Shown here in pieces: positions 1 through 6,941 of a stretch of DNA of 64,000 nt (the first letter of the stretch is position 1; every line of letters begins with the position of its first letter). A model generated the notes under the pieces. That model did no database searches. It was given only the letters and a program-made list of their open reading frames with translations, and had not been told where the DNA came from. A program made the position numbers and the translations under genes. The DNA is taken from contig NZ_JARGNB010000005.1 of assembly GCF_030167915.1 (NCBI RefSeq), positions 372,001 through 436,000 on the forward strand. Direction: 5' to 3'. Origin of the DNA: Aquabacterium humicola (GTDB lineage: Bacteria > Pseudomonadota > Gammaproteobacteria > Burkholderiales > Burkholderiaceae_C).

Positions 1-9
1 GAGGACCCG

Positions 10-519
10 ATGACTCATTTCCACTGGCGTGTCGGCGAAGGCTGGGACACCCACCAGCTGGTCACCGGACGGCCGCTCATCCTGGGCGGCATCACGATTC
101 CGCACAGCCATGGGCTGCTCGGCCATTCGGATGCCGATGCGCTGCTGCATGCGATCACGGACGCGCTGTTCGGCGGCGCCGGCCTGGGCGACATCGGCCG
201 CCACTTCCCGGACACCGACCCGGCCTTCCGCGGCGCGGATTCGTTCCAGCTGCTGACCGAAGCCGGGCGCCGCGTGCGCGAAGCCGGATGGCGCGTCGGC
301 AACATCGACTCGACCATCGTCGCGCAGGCGCCGAAGATGGCGCCGCACATCCCGGCGATGCGCGCGCGCATCGCGGTGGCGCTCGGCATCGAGGAGTCGG
401 CGGTCAACGTCAAGGCGAAGACCGCCGAGCAGATGGGCCCGGTCGGCGAGGGCCGGGCCATCGAAGCCCGCGCGGTCTGCCTGCTGTGGCGCACGCCCGG
501 CGAGCCCAGCCCCTCGTGA
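10..519 (+). CDS. ispF: 2-C-methyl-D-erythritol 2,4-cyclodiphosphate synthase
   Basis: This 169-residue enzyme of the non-mevalonate (MEP) isoprenoid pathway closes 4-diphosphocytidyl-methylerythritol 2-phosphate into the cyclic diphosphate, releasing CMP. The cytosolic family is a homotrimer of about 160 residues, so the gene is full length. The metal ligands expected from E. coli IspF are present: Asp13 and His15 in GWDTH, and His47. The [22 protein letters not shown] and AQAPKM blocks are also typical. A GAGG ribosome binding site lies just upstream at the window edge. In related bacteria ispD precedes ispF, so ispD may lie just outside the window. Confidence 0.97.
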   Translation: MTHFHWRVGEGWDTHQLVTGRPLILGGITIPHSHGLLGHSDADALLHAITDALFGGAGLGDIGRHFPDTDPAFRGADSFQLLTEAGRRVREAGWRVGNIDSTIVAQAPKMAPHIPAMRARIAVALGIEESAVNVKAKTAEQMGPVGEGRAIEARAVCLLWRTPGEPSPS

Positions 520-544
520 CCCGCGCGGGCTTCGCGGCCGCGTC

Positions 545-1051
545 TCAGCCGACGTGGATCGTGACGTTGCGCGGCTTGGCCTCCGCGGCCTTCGGCAGCT
601 CGATCTTCAGCACGCCGTCCCGGTAGATGGCGCGGGCCTGGTCGCTCTTGACCGGCACGGGCAAGCTGACGCGACGCTGGAAGCTGCCGTACGCGCACTG
701 CAGCGTGCGCCAGCGGCCTTCGGTCGACTCGCGCTCGAAGCGCTTCTCGCCACGCACGTGCAGCGTGTCGCCGATCACCTCGACGTCGAAGTTCTTCTTG
801 TCCATGCCCGGAACCTCGAGCCGGACGACGAGGCGCCGGTCGTCCTCGAACACGTCGCCGCCGAGCATCGCCCAGGACTGCGACGGCAGGAAGCCGGCGT
901 CGTCGATGTCGCCACGCGCCGGGAGATTGGCCGACTCACCGGCCCGGAAGCGCGTCAACGCGCCGCCGGCCGACTCGCGCAGCCGATGGAAGCCTTCGGT
1001 CACGGTGTCCTTCAGCGAACCGAGGCCGTGCTTGATGTCGTGCATCTTCAT
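545..1051 (-). CDS. Small heat-shock protein (Hsp20), third gene of the trio
   Basis: This 168-residue Hsp20/alpha-crystallin chaperone should bind unfolding proteins without ATP. The alpha-crystallin domain fills the second half, with the strand pair DDRRLVVRLEVPGMDKKNF and a C-terminal DGVLKIELPK. The N-terminal 60 residues are variable and helical, as in other members. ATG at 1051 was chosen because GGAGG lies five bases upstream; ATG at 1045 is an alternative. It is the last gene of three tandem hsp20 genes read leftwards. Its low similarity to the other two suggests old duplications rather than a recent one. Confidence 0.9.
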   Translation of the reverse strand: MKMHDIKHGLGSLKDTVTEGFHRLRESAGGALTRFRAGESANLPARGDIDDAGFLPSQSWAMLGGDVFEDDRRLVVRLEVPGMDKKNFDVEVIGDTLHVRGEKRFERESTEGRWRTLQCAYGSFQRRVSLPVPVKSDQARAIYRDGVLKIELPKAAEAKPRNVTIHVG

Positions 1052-1126
1052 CGGATCCTCCATTCGTGTGGCGTCGAGGCGGTCCGGCGCCCCCCGGGGC
1101 GATCCGGACCGCGGCGCGACGCAAGT

Positions 1127-1522
1127 TCAGCCGACGTTGACCGCGATCTTGCGCGGCTGGGCGTGCGGCGCCTTCGGGATGCGCACGCGCAGCACGCCCT
1201 GGTTCAGCTCGGCGCTGACCTTGTCGGCATCGAGCTCCTTGCTCAACGCGAACCCGCGGCGGTAGCGGGACAGCTGCACCTCGGCATGGTGCGCTTCCAT
1301 GCCCTGGGGCACGGTCAGCGCCACCTCGGCCTCGATGGCCAGCGTGTCGCCTTCGACGCGCAGGTTCAGCTTGTCGCGCGGCACGCCCGGCAGGTCGGCG
1401 TACAGCGTGATGCCGGTCGAATCCTCGATCACGTCCACCGGCGGCCACAGCGCCAGGTCCTGGCGCGACGAATCGCGTTGCGCGACGCTGTTGTCAGCGG
1501 TCTTGGTCACGGCGTTGCTCAT
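1127..1522 (-). CDS. Small heat-shock protein (Hsp20), middle gene of the trio
   Basis: This 131-residue Hsp20 protein is almost entirely alpha-crystallin domain: VIEDSTGITLYADLPGVP starts it and NQGVLRVRIPK ends it. The short polar N-terminus (MSNAVTKTADNS) differs from its neighbours. ATG at 1522 has an AGGAG site upstream. An upstream ATG at 1543 would overlap the TGA of the preceding gene (ATGA) and add seven residues. The small spacing suggests one transcript with the genes on either side. It is probably a partner subunit in mixed sHsp oligomers, which is inferred from the tandem arrangement. Confidence 0.9.
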   Translation of the reverse strand: MSNAVTKTADNSVAQRDSSRQDLALWPPVDVIEDSTGITLYADLPGVPRDKLNLRVEGDTLAIEAEVALTVPQGMEAHHAEVQLSRYRRGFALSKELDADKVSAELNQGVLRVRIPKAPHAQPRKIAVNVG

Positions 1523-1539
1523 GGTCTTCGCTCCTGGAT

Positions 1540-1977
1540 TCATTGCACTTGGATGCGGCGCGGCTGCGCGGCGGCGCGGCGCTGGATGCTGATGTGCAGC
1601 ACGCCATCGGTGTACTTCGCGCTCACGGCGTTCGGGTCGATGTCGTCGGGCAGGCTGACGACGCGGCGGAAGCGGCCGTTGAAGCGCTCGTTGGCGTGCA
1701 CGGTCACCTTCTCGTCGCTCTTCGGCAGCGCTTCCTTGCGCTCGCCGGCCAGCGTCAGCACGCCGCGGTCGAGGTTGACGTCGATGCTCGCCGGGTCGAG
1801 CCCCGGCGCGAAGGCATAGACCTCGACGCTCTGCGGCGTGCCGCCGACGTTCAGCGCCGGGTAGCCGCCGCGGCCGACGCCGCGGATGCCGGGCGATTGG
1901 TCAAACACCTGCTGCATCTCGCGCTGCAGGCGGTCCATTTCTGCGAACAGGTCGCGCGGAAACAGGCTTCGATACAT
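1540..1977 (-). CDS. Small heat-shock protein (Hsp20), first gene of the trio
   Basis: This 145-residue Hsp20 protein resembles the IbpA-like class: MYRSLFPRDLFAEMDRLQ is a typical start, followed by an alpha-crystallin domain with AGERKEALPKS and RFNGRFRRVVSLPDDID, and the end TDGVLHISIQRR. ATG at 1977 follows an AAGGA site. The 19 codons open further upstream lack chaperone features and would run into the promoter. It is promoter-proximal, and a good sigma32-type promoter lies 61 to 89 bp upstream, so this gene leads the heat-shock operon. Confidence 0.93.
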   Translation of the reverse strand: MYRSLFPRDLFAEMDRLQREMQQVFDQSPGIRGVGRGGYPALNVGGTPQSVEVYAFAPGLDPASIDVNLDRGVLTLAGERKEALPKSDEKVTVHANERFNGRFRRVVSLPDDIDPNAVSAKYTDGVLHISIQRRAAAQPRRIQVQ

Positions 1978-2037
1978 GGCGTGGTCCTTCGTCGGTTGGT
2001 GAAAGTCGGCCCGGCTGTTGCCGGCCCGATGCATCCG

Positions 2038-2066
2038 ATCTAGGGACCGCCGGAGCGCTTTTCAAG
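2038..2066 (-). promoter_or_regulatory. Sigma32 (RpoH)-type heat-shock promoter for the hsp20 trio
   Basis: On the minus strand CTTGAAA (2066 to 2060) is followed after 14 bases by CCCTAGAT (2045 to 2038). This fits the RpoH pattern of a CTTGAAA -35 box and a CCCCATNT -10 box with a 13-15 base spacer. Its place about 60 bp before the first hsp20 start is right. The match is read from sequence; actual use by RpoH is inferred. Confidence 0.6.
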
Positions 2067-2126
2067 GGCCGCGTGATGCGTCCTTGTGCTGCCGCAAAGG
2101 GGCGGCGGCGGGGTGGGCCGGCGAGG

Positions 2127-3464
2127 TCAGGGCGCGGGCGCGCGCTTGAGCCGGATGTGCAGCATCAGCCCGCCGTCCGGCGCATTGGCCACCTCCACCG
2201 AGCCGCCCATGCGCTGCATCGCCTTGTCGACGATCGCCAGCCCCAGGCCCGCGCCGGTGGCCGCGGTGCGCGCGGCATCGCCGCGGAAGAAAGGCGTCGT
2301 CAGCTGCGACAGCTTTTCCTGCGCGACGCCCGGCCCGCGGTCGCGCACGGTGACGATCACCCACGGCCCCGAGCGCACGTAGCTCACGGTGACGACGGCG
2401 ATGCCGGTCTCGGTGGTGCGGCCGTAGCGGCGCGCGTTCTCGAACAGGTTCTGGAAGACGCGGCCGAGCTCGATCTCGTCGGCCATCACCACGAGGTCGA
2501 TCGCCACCTTCGAGGTGATCTGGATCTCCGACGGATCGCGGAAGGCCGAGGCTTCCTTGTCGATCAGCTTCGACAGGTGCACCGGCCGCAGATGCGTCTC
2601 GCCGGGCCGCGCGTAGTCCATGAACTTGTCGATGATCGCGTCGAGCTGGTCGATGTCGGAGGCCATGTTGCGGCGCGCCTCCTCGTCGCTGACGCTCATC
2701 TCGGCTTCGAGCCGCAACCGCGCCAGCGGCGTGCGCAGGTCGTGGCTGATGCCGGCCAGCATCACCGCGCGGTCTTCCTCCACCTTCGCGAGCTCGCGCG
2801 CCATGCGGTTGAAGCCCATGTTGACCTCGCGGATCTCGCTGGTCAGCGTGTTCTCGTCGAGGCGCGAGTCGTACTCGCCGCCGCGGATGCGGCTGGCCGC
2901 GAAGGACAGGTCGCGCAGCGGCCGGTTGATCAGTCGTGCGATGGCCACCGAGCCGATCACGGTGGCCAGCACCGCGATGCTGACCCAGACGATCCAGGTG
3001 TCGCGTGTCAGCGGATGGATGCGCGCGGCCTCGGCCTGCAGCCACCAGGGATCGTTCTCGATCGAGAAGCCGACCCACAGCCCGGGCTGGCCGTTGACGC
3101 TGCGCGCGACGACGGTGTCCGGCCCGAGGCGCGAGCGGATCTCCCCACCGATCTTGCGGGTGAAACGGTCCTCTTCAAAGGGTTCCCATTTGTCGCCCGG
3201 CTCCCGCGGCGTTACACGGATCTCCTCGCTGGTCTTCATCGCCTTGACCAGCGCGACGCGGTTGATGCGGTCCGCGTAGCGCAGGCCCTCGCGCGAGAGG
3301 TTCACGAGGCTGGCGATCTGCTGCGCGGCCAGCACCACGCGCGGCTCGGACTCGAGCGCGCGCAAGGTCTGCACCCACGCGAAGATGCCGCCGCCCAGCA
3401 GCAGCCCCAGCAGGAAGAAGGTGCGCCAGAAGAGGCTCAGGCCGACCCGTTTCTTGTCCGCCAT
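2127..3464 (-). CDS. envZ: EnvZ-type sensor histidine kinase
   Basis: This 445-residue membrane histidine kinase pairs with the OmpR-type regulator just upstream. TM1 is about residues 11-31, followed by a periplasmic sensor region of about 120 residues, TM2 at about 156-178 and a HAMP linker with RLINRPLRDL. The phosphorylated His241 sits in AGISHDLRTPLARL, the EnvZ-like H-box. The C-terminal ATPase domain shows an N-box (NLFENARRYG), a DRGPGV G1 box and GAGLGLAIV. EnvZ relatives phosphorylate and dephosphorylate OmpR in response to envelope or osmotic conditions; in Burkholderiales such pairs are often called RisS/RisA. The actual signal cannot be read here. Confidence 0.9.
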   Translation of the reverse strand: MADKKRVGLSLFWRTFFLLGLLLGGGIFAWVQTLRALESEPRVVLAAQQIASLVNLSREGLRYADRINRVALVKAMKTSEEIRVTPREPGDKWEPFEEDRFTRKIGGEIRSRLGPDTVVARSVNGQPGLWVGFSIENDPWWLQAEAARIHPLTRDTWIVWVSIAVLATVIGSVAIARLINRPLRDLSFAASRIRGGEYDSRLDENTLTSEIREVNMGFNRMARELAKVEEDRAVMLAGISHDLRTPLARLRLEAEMSVSDEEARRNMASDIDQLDAIIDKFMDYARPGETHLRPVHLSKLIDKEASAFRDPSEIQITSKVAIDLVVMADEIELGRVFQNLFENARRYGRTTETGIAVVTVSYVRSGPWVIVTVRDRGPGVAQEKLSQLTTPFFRGDAARTAATGAGLGLAIVDKAMQRMGGSVEVANAPDGGLMLHIRLKRAPAP

Positions 3465-3465
3465 G

Positions 3466-3540
3466 TCAGTGGCGCCCGGCCGTCCGAAGCCACTGACGCG
3501 CCCCCTCGGGGGGCCGTGAGCGAAGCGAGCTTGGGGGTCT
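3466..3540. repeat. Intercistronic REP-like palindromic repeat
   Basis: Between the ompR and envZ genes lies a 75-bp block with two dyads. TCAGTGGC (3466-3473) pairs with GCCACTGA (3489-3496), and a CCCCTCGGGG core is followed by GAGCGAAGCGAGC. It resembles the dispersed intergenic repeats seen in many Burkholderiales genomes. Sitting inside a two-gene operon, it could attenuate or stabilise the transcript, which is inference. Confidence 0.55.
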
Positions 3541-3559
3541 CATTAGGGCGTTCAGGCCA

Positions 3560-4294
3560 TCAGGTCGCGCCGTCCGGCACGAACACATAGCCGACACCCC
3601 AGACGGTCTGGATGTAGCGGGGCTGCGAAGGATCGGGCTCGATCATCTTGCGCAGGCGCGACACCTGCACGTCGAGGCTGCGGTCGAAGGGCTCGAACTC
3701 GCGGCCGCGTGCCAGCTGGGCCAGCTTGTCGCGCGACAGCGGCTGGCGCGGGTGGCGCACCAGGGCCTTCAGCATCGAGAACTCGCCGGTGGTCAGCGCG
3801 ATCTGCTCGCCGCTCTTGGTCAGGCGGCGCAGCGACAGGTCGAACTCGAACGGGCCGAAGCTGACGACCTGGGCTTCCTTCGAGGGCGCGCCCGGGGCTT
3901 CCGGCGCCGGGCGGCGGCGCAGCACGGCATGGATGCGTGCCAGCAGCTCGCGCGGGTTGAAGGGCTTGGGCAGGTAGTCGTCGGCGCCGACCTCCAGGCC
4001 GACGATGCGGTCGACGTCCTCGACCTTGGCCGTCAGCATGATGATCGGCGTCATGTCGTTGGCCGCGCGCAGGCGGCGGCAGATCGACAGGCCGTCTTCC
4101 CCCGGCAGCATCAGGTCGAGCACGATCAGGTCGATCGTCTCGCGGGTCATCAGCCGGTTCAGCGCCTTGGCGTCCTCGGCCAGCAGGACCTCGAAGCCTT
4201 CCTGCGTCAGGTAGCGGCGCAGCAGGTCGCGGATGCGGGCGTCGTCGTCGACGACGACGATCCGATCGGCTCGAGCGTTTGCAGGCGCATTCAT
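3560..4294 (-). CDS. ompR: OmpR-family response regulator
   Basis: This 244-residue cytosolic DNA-binding regulator has a receiver domain at about residues 12-125, with the acidic pocket DDD 16-18, the phospho-acceptor Asp60 in LIVLDLMLPGEDG and Lys in LPKPFNPREL. A winged-helix OmpR/PhoB domain follows at about 145-240, ending in RYIQTVWGVGYVFVPDG. It is transcribed first, with the kinase gene after a 95-bp gap holding a repeat. Autoregulation is suggested by GTTACATATT-like sequence just before the start. The regulon cannot be deduced from this window, although porin control is the usual role. Confidence 0.93.
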   Translation of the reverse strand: MNAPANARADRIVVVDDDARIRDLLRRYLTQEGFEVLLAEDAKALNRLMTRETIDLIVLDLMLPGEDGLSICRRLRAANDMTPIIMLTAKVEDVDRIVGLEVGADDYLPKPFNPRELLARIHAVLRRRPAPEAPGAPSKEAQVVSFGPFEFDLSLRRLTKSGEQIALTTGEFSMLKALVRHPRQPLSRDKLAQLARGREFEPFDRSLDVQVSRLRKMIEPDPSQPRYIQTVWGVGYVFVPDGAT

Positions 4295-4305
4295 GCGTAA
4301 CTCCG

Positions 4306-4374
4306 AATATGTAACAGAGGCATTGTGCGGGGCCGGACATCGCGTTTTACCCCAATCCGACCCGTTGTTACAAC
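4306..4374. promoter_or_regulatory. Candidate OmpR binding sites upstream of ompR
   Basis: Read on the minus strand, 4315-4306 gives GTTACATATT, close to a half of the E. coli ompF OmpR site. A second related palindrome, GTTGTTACAAC, lies at 4364-4374. Both are in the 171-bp space between divergent ompR and the SIMPL gene. A third dyad, TCCGAC-CCTT-GTCGGA, is at 4400-4415. The placement suggests autoregulation and possibly joint control of the divergent gene; this rests only on motif resemblance. Confidence 0.35.
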
Positions 4375-4465
4375 TCTTGCGGCTGCTTCGTAGGAGCTAT
4401 CCGACCCTTGTCGGACGTTGCCGGCGCTAGAGTGCCCGCCACTCCGGATGGAAGGCTTCCGACCC

Positions 4466-5188
4466 ATGAATCGACGCTTCTTCAGCGCCGTGGCCCTCGC
4501 TGCCGCGGCGACCTCGGCCGCCGCGCAAACCGCTGCCGTGGCGCTGCCGGCGCCCCAGAACGTGCTGTCGCTCGCCGCGCAGGCCAGCACTGAAGTGCCC
4601 CAGGACCTGCTGACGATCACGCTGGCCGCGCAGCGCGACGGCGCCGATGCGGCCGCCGTGCAATCGCAGCTGCGCCAGGTGCTCGACAACGCGCTCAACG
4701 AGGCGCGCAAGGCCCAGCGACCCGGTCAGCTGGACGTGCGCACGGGGCAGTTCGCGCTGTCGCCGCGCTATTCGAACAAGGGCCAGATCGCAGGATGGAC
4801 CGGCCGCGCGGAGCTGGTGCTCGAAGGCCGCGACAGCGGGGCGATCAGCCAGCTGGCGGGCCGCCTGAGCGGCGCCATGCCGGTGGCGCATGTGATGCAC
4901 GGCCTGTCGCGCGAGGCGCGCGAGAAAGCCGAAGGTGACGTGGCCGCGCAGGCCATCGCGCGCTTCAGGCAACGCGCCGAGGAGTACGCGCGCCAGTTCG
5001 GCTTTGCCGGCTACAGCATCCGCGAGGTCAACGTCGGCCAGGCCGATGGCATGCCGCCGCCGCAACCGATGTTCCGCCGCGCGATGGCCGCGCAGGCCGG
5101 CGCCGTGGACGAATCGGTGCCGGTCGAGGCCGGCAAGGCCACCGTCACCGTGACGGTGAACGGCAGCGTGCAGATGTCGGCGCGCTGA
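4466..5188 (+). CDS. SIMPL-domain (DUF541) periplasmic protein
   Basis: This 240-residue protein begins with a signal peptide (MNRRFFSAVALAAAATSAAAQ, cleavage near residue 21) and is followed by one SIMPL/DUF541 domain, which the bacterial family uses in the envelope (for example the YggE type, linked with oxidative stress). Visible family features are VPQDLLTITLAAQRDGADAA and the helical stretch REAREKAEGDVAAQAIARF. No catalytic residues are known for the family. ATG at 4466 is preferred over the upstream ATG at 4418 because it starts the signal peptide directly. It ends 9 bp from the convergent bdhA gene. Its biochemical role is not established. Confidence 0.85.
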   Translation: MNRRFFSAVALAAAATSAAAQTAAVALPAPQNVLSLAAQASTEVPQDLLTITLAAQRDGADAAAVQSQLRQVLDNALNEARKAQRPGQLDVRTGQFALSPRYSNKGQIAGWTGRAELVLEGRDSGAISQLAGRLSGAMPVAHVMHGLSREAREKAEGDVAAQAIARFRQRAEEYARQFGFAGYSIREVNVGQADGMPPPQPMFRRAMAAQAGAVDESVPVEAGKATVTVTVNGSVQMSAR

Positions 5189-5197
5189 GTCCTTTGG

Positions 5198-5968
5198 TTA
5201 TTGAGCCACCCAGCCGCCGTCGACGTTCCAGGCCACGCCGCGGATGTTGTCGGCGGCCGGCGAGCAGAGGAACAGCGCCAGCTCGGCCAGCTGTTCCGGC
5301 GTCGTGAATTGCAGCGACGGCTGCTTCTCGGCCAGCAGCTGGCGCTTGGCTTCCTCGTCCGAGATGCCGGCCTGCGCGGCGCGCGCATCGACCTGCTTCT
5401 GCACCAGCGGCGTCAACACCCAGCCCGGGCAGATCGCGTTCACCGTGACGCCGGTGGTCGCGTTCTCCAGCGCCACCGACTTCGTGAAGCCGACGATGCC
5501 GTGCTTGGCCGCGACATAGGCCGACTTCTGCGCCGATGCGACGAGCCCGTGCACCGACGCGATGTTCAGCACGCGGCCCCAGTTGCGCGCCTTCATGCCG
5601 GGCAGCGCGCAGCGCGTGGTGTGGAAGGCCGAGCTCAGGTTGATCGCGATGATCGCGTCCCAGCGCTCGACCGGGAAGTCCTCGACCGGCGCGACATGCT
5701 GGATGCCGGCGTTGTTGACCAGGATGTCGACGGCACCGAACTCGGCCTCGCAGGCGCGCACCATCGCCTCGATCTCGGCCGGCTTGCTCATGTCGGCCCC
5801 GTGGTACGACACCCGGCCGCCGAGCGCGGCGACCTCGGCCTTCGCGCCGTCGACGTCGCCGAATCCGTTGAGCATCACGTTGGCACCCTGGCGCGCGAGC
5901 GCGAGCGCGACACCCAGGCCGATGCCGCTGGTCGATCCGGTGACGAGGGCGGTCTTTCCGTTCAACAT
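5198..5968 (-). CDS. bdhA: D-3-hydroxybutyrate dehydrogenase (SDR family)
   Basis: This 256-residue short-chain dehydrogenase interconverts 3-hydroxybutyrate and acetoacetate with NAD. The cofactor motif TGSTSGIG is near residue 10, NNAG is near 88, and the catalytic Ser and YxxxK lie in the SVHG and SAYVAAKHG blocks. The stretch NAICPGWVLTPLVQKQVD and the GVAWNVDGGWVAQ end are characteristic of bacterial 3-hydroxybutyrate dehydrogenases. ATG at 5968 begins the Rossmann fold directly; the 20 codons upstream look non-coding. It fits a polyhydroxybutyrate-storing organism, in keeping with phaR at 34.5 kb. Confidence 0.93.
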   Translation of the reverse strand: MLNGKTALVTGSTSGIGLGVALALARQGANVMLNGFGDVDGAKAEVAALGGRVSYHGADMSKPAEIEAMVRACEAEFGAVDILVNNAGIQHVAPVEDFPVERWDAIIAINLSSAFHTTRCALPGMKARNWGRVLNIASVHGLVASAQKSAYVAAKHGIVGFTKSVALENATTGVTVNAICPGWVLTPLVQKQVDARAAQAGISDEEAKRQLLAEKQPSLQFTTPEQLAELALFLCSPAADNIRGVAWNVDGGWVAQ

Positions 5969-6071
5969 GCAAATCTCCGTTGATGCAGATGCGTCTTGCG
6001 CGAATGAGATGGCCCGGGCGACCACCACGGGCGTCCGGGCCTGCGATGATTATCGGCAAGGAGTCTGAATC

Positions 6072-6941
6072 GTGACTGAACCCCGCCTGCACCACGTCCC
6101 CTGCCTCGACAGCAGCCTGTCGCTGCACCGCGTCGCCTACTGGGAGTGGGGCGATCCGGCGAACGACAAGGTCCTGGTCTGCGTGCACGGCCTGTCGCGC
6201 CAGGGGCGCGACTTCGACACGCTGGCGCAGGCGCTCATGGATGAGTACCGCGTCGTGGCGGTGGATGTGGTCGGCCGCGGCCAGTCCGACTGGCTCGTCG
6301 ACCCGATGGGCTACACGATTCCCGCCTACGTGGCCGACATGGTCACCGTGCTGGCGCGCCTGAACGCGGCGACAGTCGACTGGATCGGCACGTCCATGGG
6401 CGGCCTGATCGGGCTGGGCATCGCCGCGCTGAAGGGCTCGCCGGTGCGGCGCCTCGTGCTCAACGACGTCGGCCCGTCGATCGAGCCGGCGTCGCTGCAG
6501 CGTATCGGCACCTACCTGGGGCAGCCGGCGCACTGGGCGACGCTGGACGAAGCGGCGGACGCGCTGTGGGCGATCTCGCAGGGCTTCGGCCCGCACACGC
6601 GCGAGCAATGGCTGGAGCTGACGAAGCCGATGCTCAAGCCCGACGGCGACGGCTACAAGCCGCACTACGACCCGGCGATCGCCGTGCCCTTCCGCATGAT
6701 CACCCCCGAGGCCGCGCAGGCCGGCGAGGCGATGTTGTGGGCGGCCTGGGAGCGGCTGTCGCCGCCGGTGCTGCTGCTGCGCGGTGCCGATTCGGACCTG
6801 CTGTCGCACGCAACCGCGCAGCAGATGACACAGCGCGGCCCGCGTGCGCAGCTGGTCGAGTTCCCCGGCGTCGGCCACGCGCCGCTGCTGCAGCAGCCCG
6901 ACCAGGTGCAGGTGGTGGCCGACTTCCTGCGCTCGCCATGA
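6072..6941 (+). CDS. Alpha/beta hydrolase
   Basis: This 289-residue alpha/beta-fold hydrolase starts at GTG. The nucleophile elbow is GTSMGG, the oxyanion region is VCVHGLSRQGRDFD, the acid is probably the Asp in RGADSDLL, and the catalytic His is in GVGHAPLL. Substrate is unknown; the family includes esterases, lactonases and haloperoxidase-like enzymes. The last bases ATGA overlap the start of relA, so the two genes are probably cotranscribed and translationally coupled. It is read divergently from bdhA with 103 bp between them. Confidence 0.88.
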   Translation: MTEPRLHHVPCLDSSLSLHRVAYWEWGDPANDKVLVCVHGLSRQGRDFDTLAQALMDEYRVVAVDVVGRGQSDWLVDPMGYTIPAYVADMVTVLARLNAATVDWIGTSMGGLIGLGIAALKGSPVRRLVLNDVGPSIEPASLQRIGTYLGQPAHWATLDEAADALWAISQGFGPHTREQWLELTKPMLKPDGDGYKPHYDPAIAVPFRMITPEAAQAGEAMLWAAWERLSPPVLLLRGADSDLLSHATAQQMTQRGPRAQLVEFPGVGHAPLLQQPDQVQVVADFLRSP

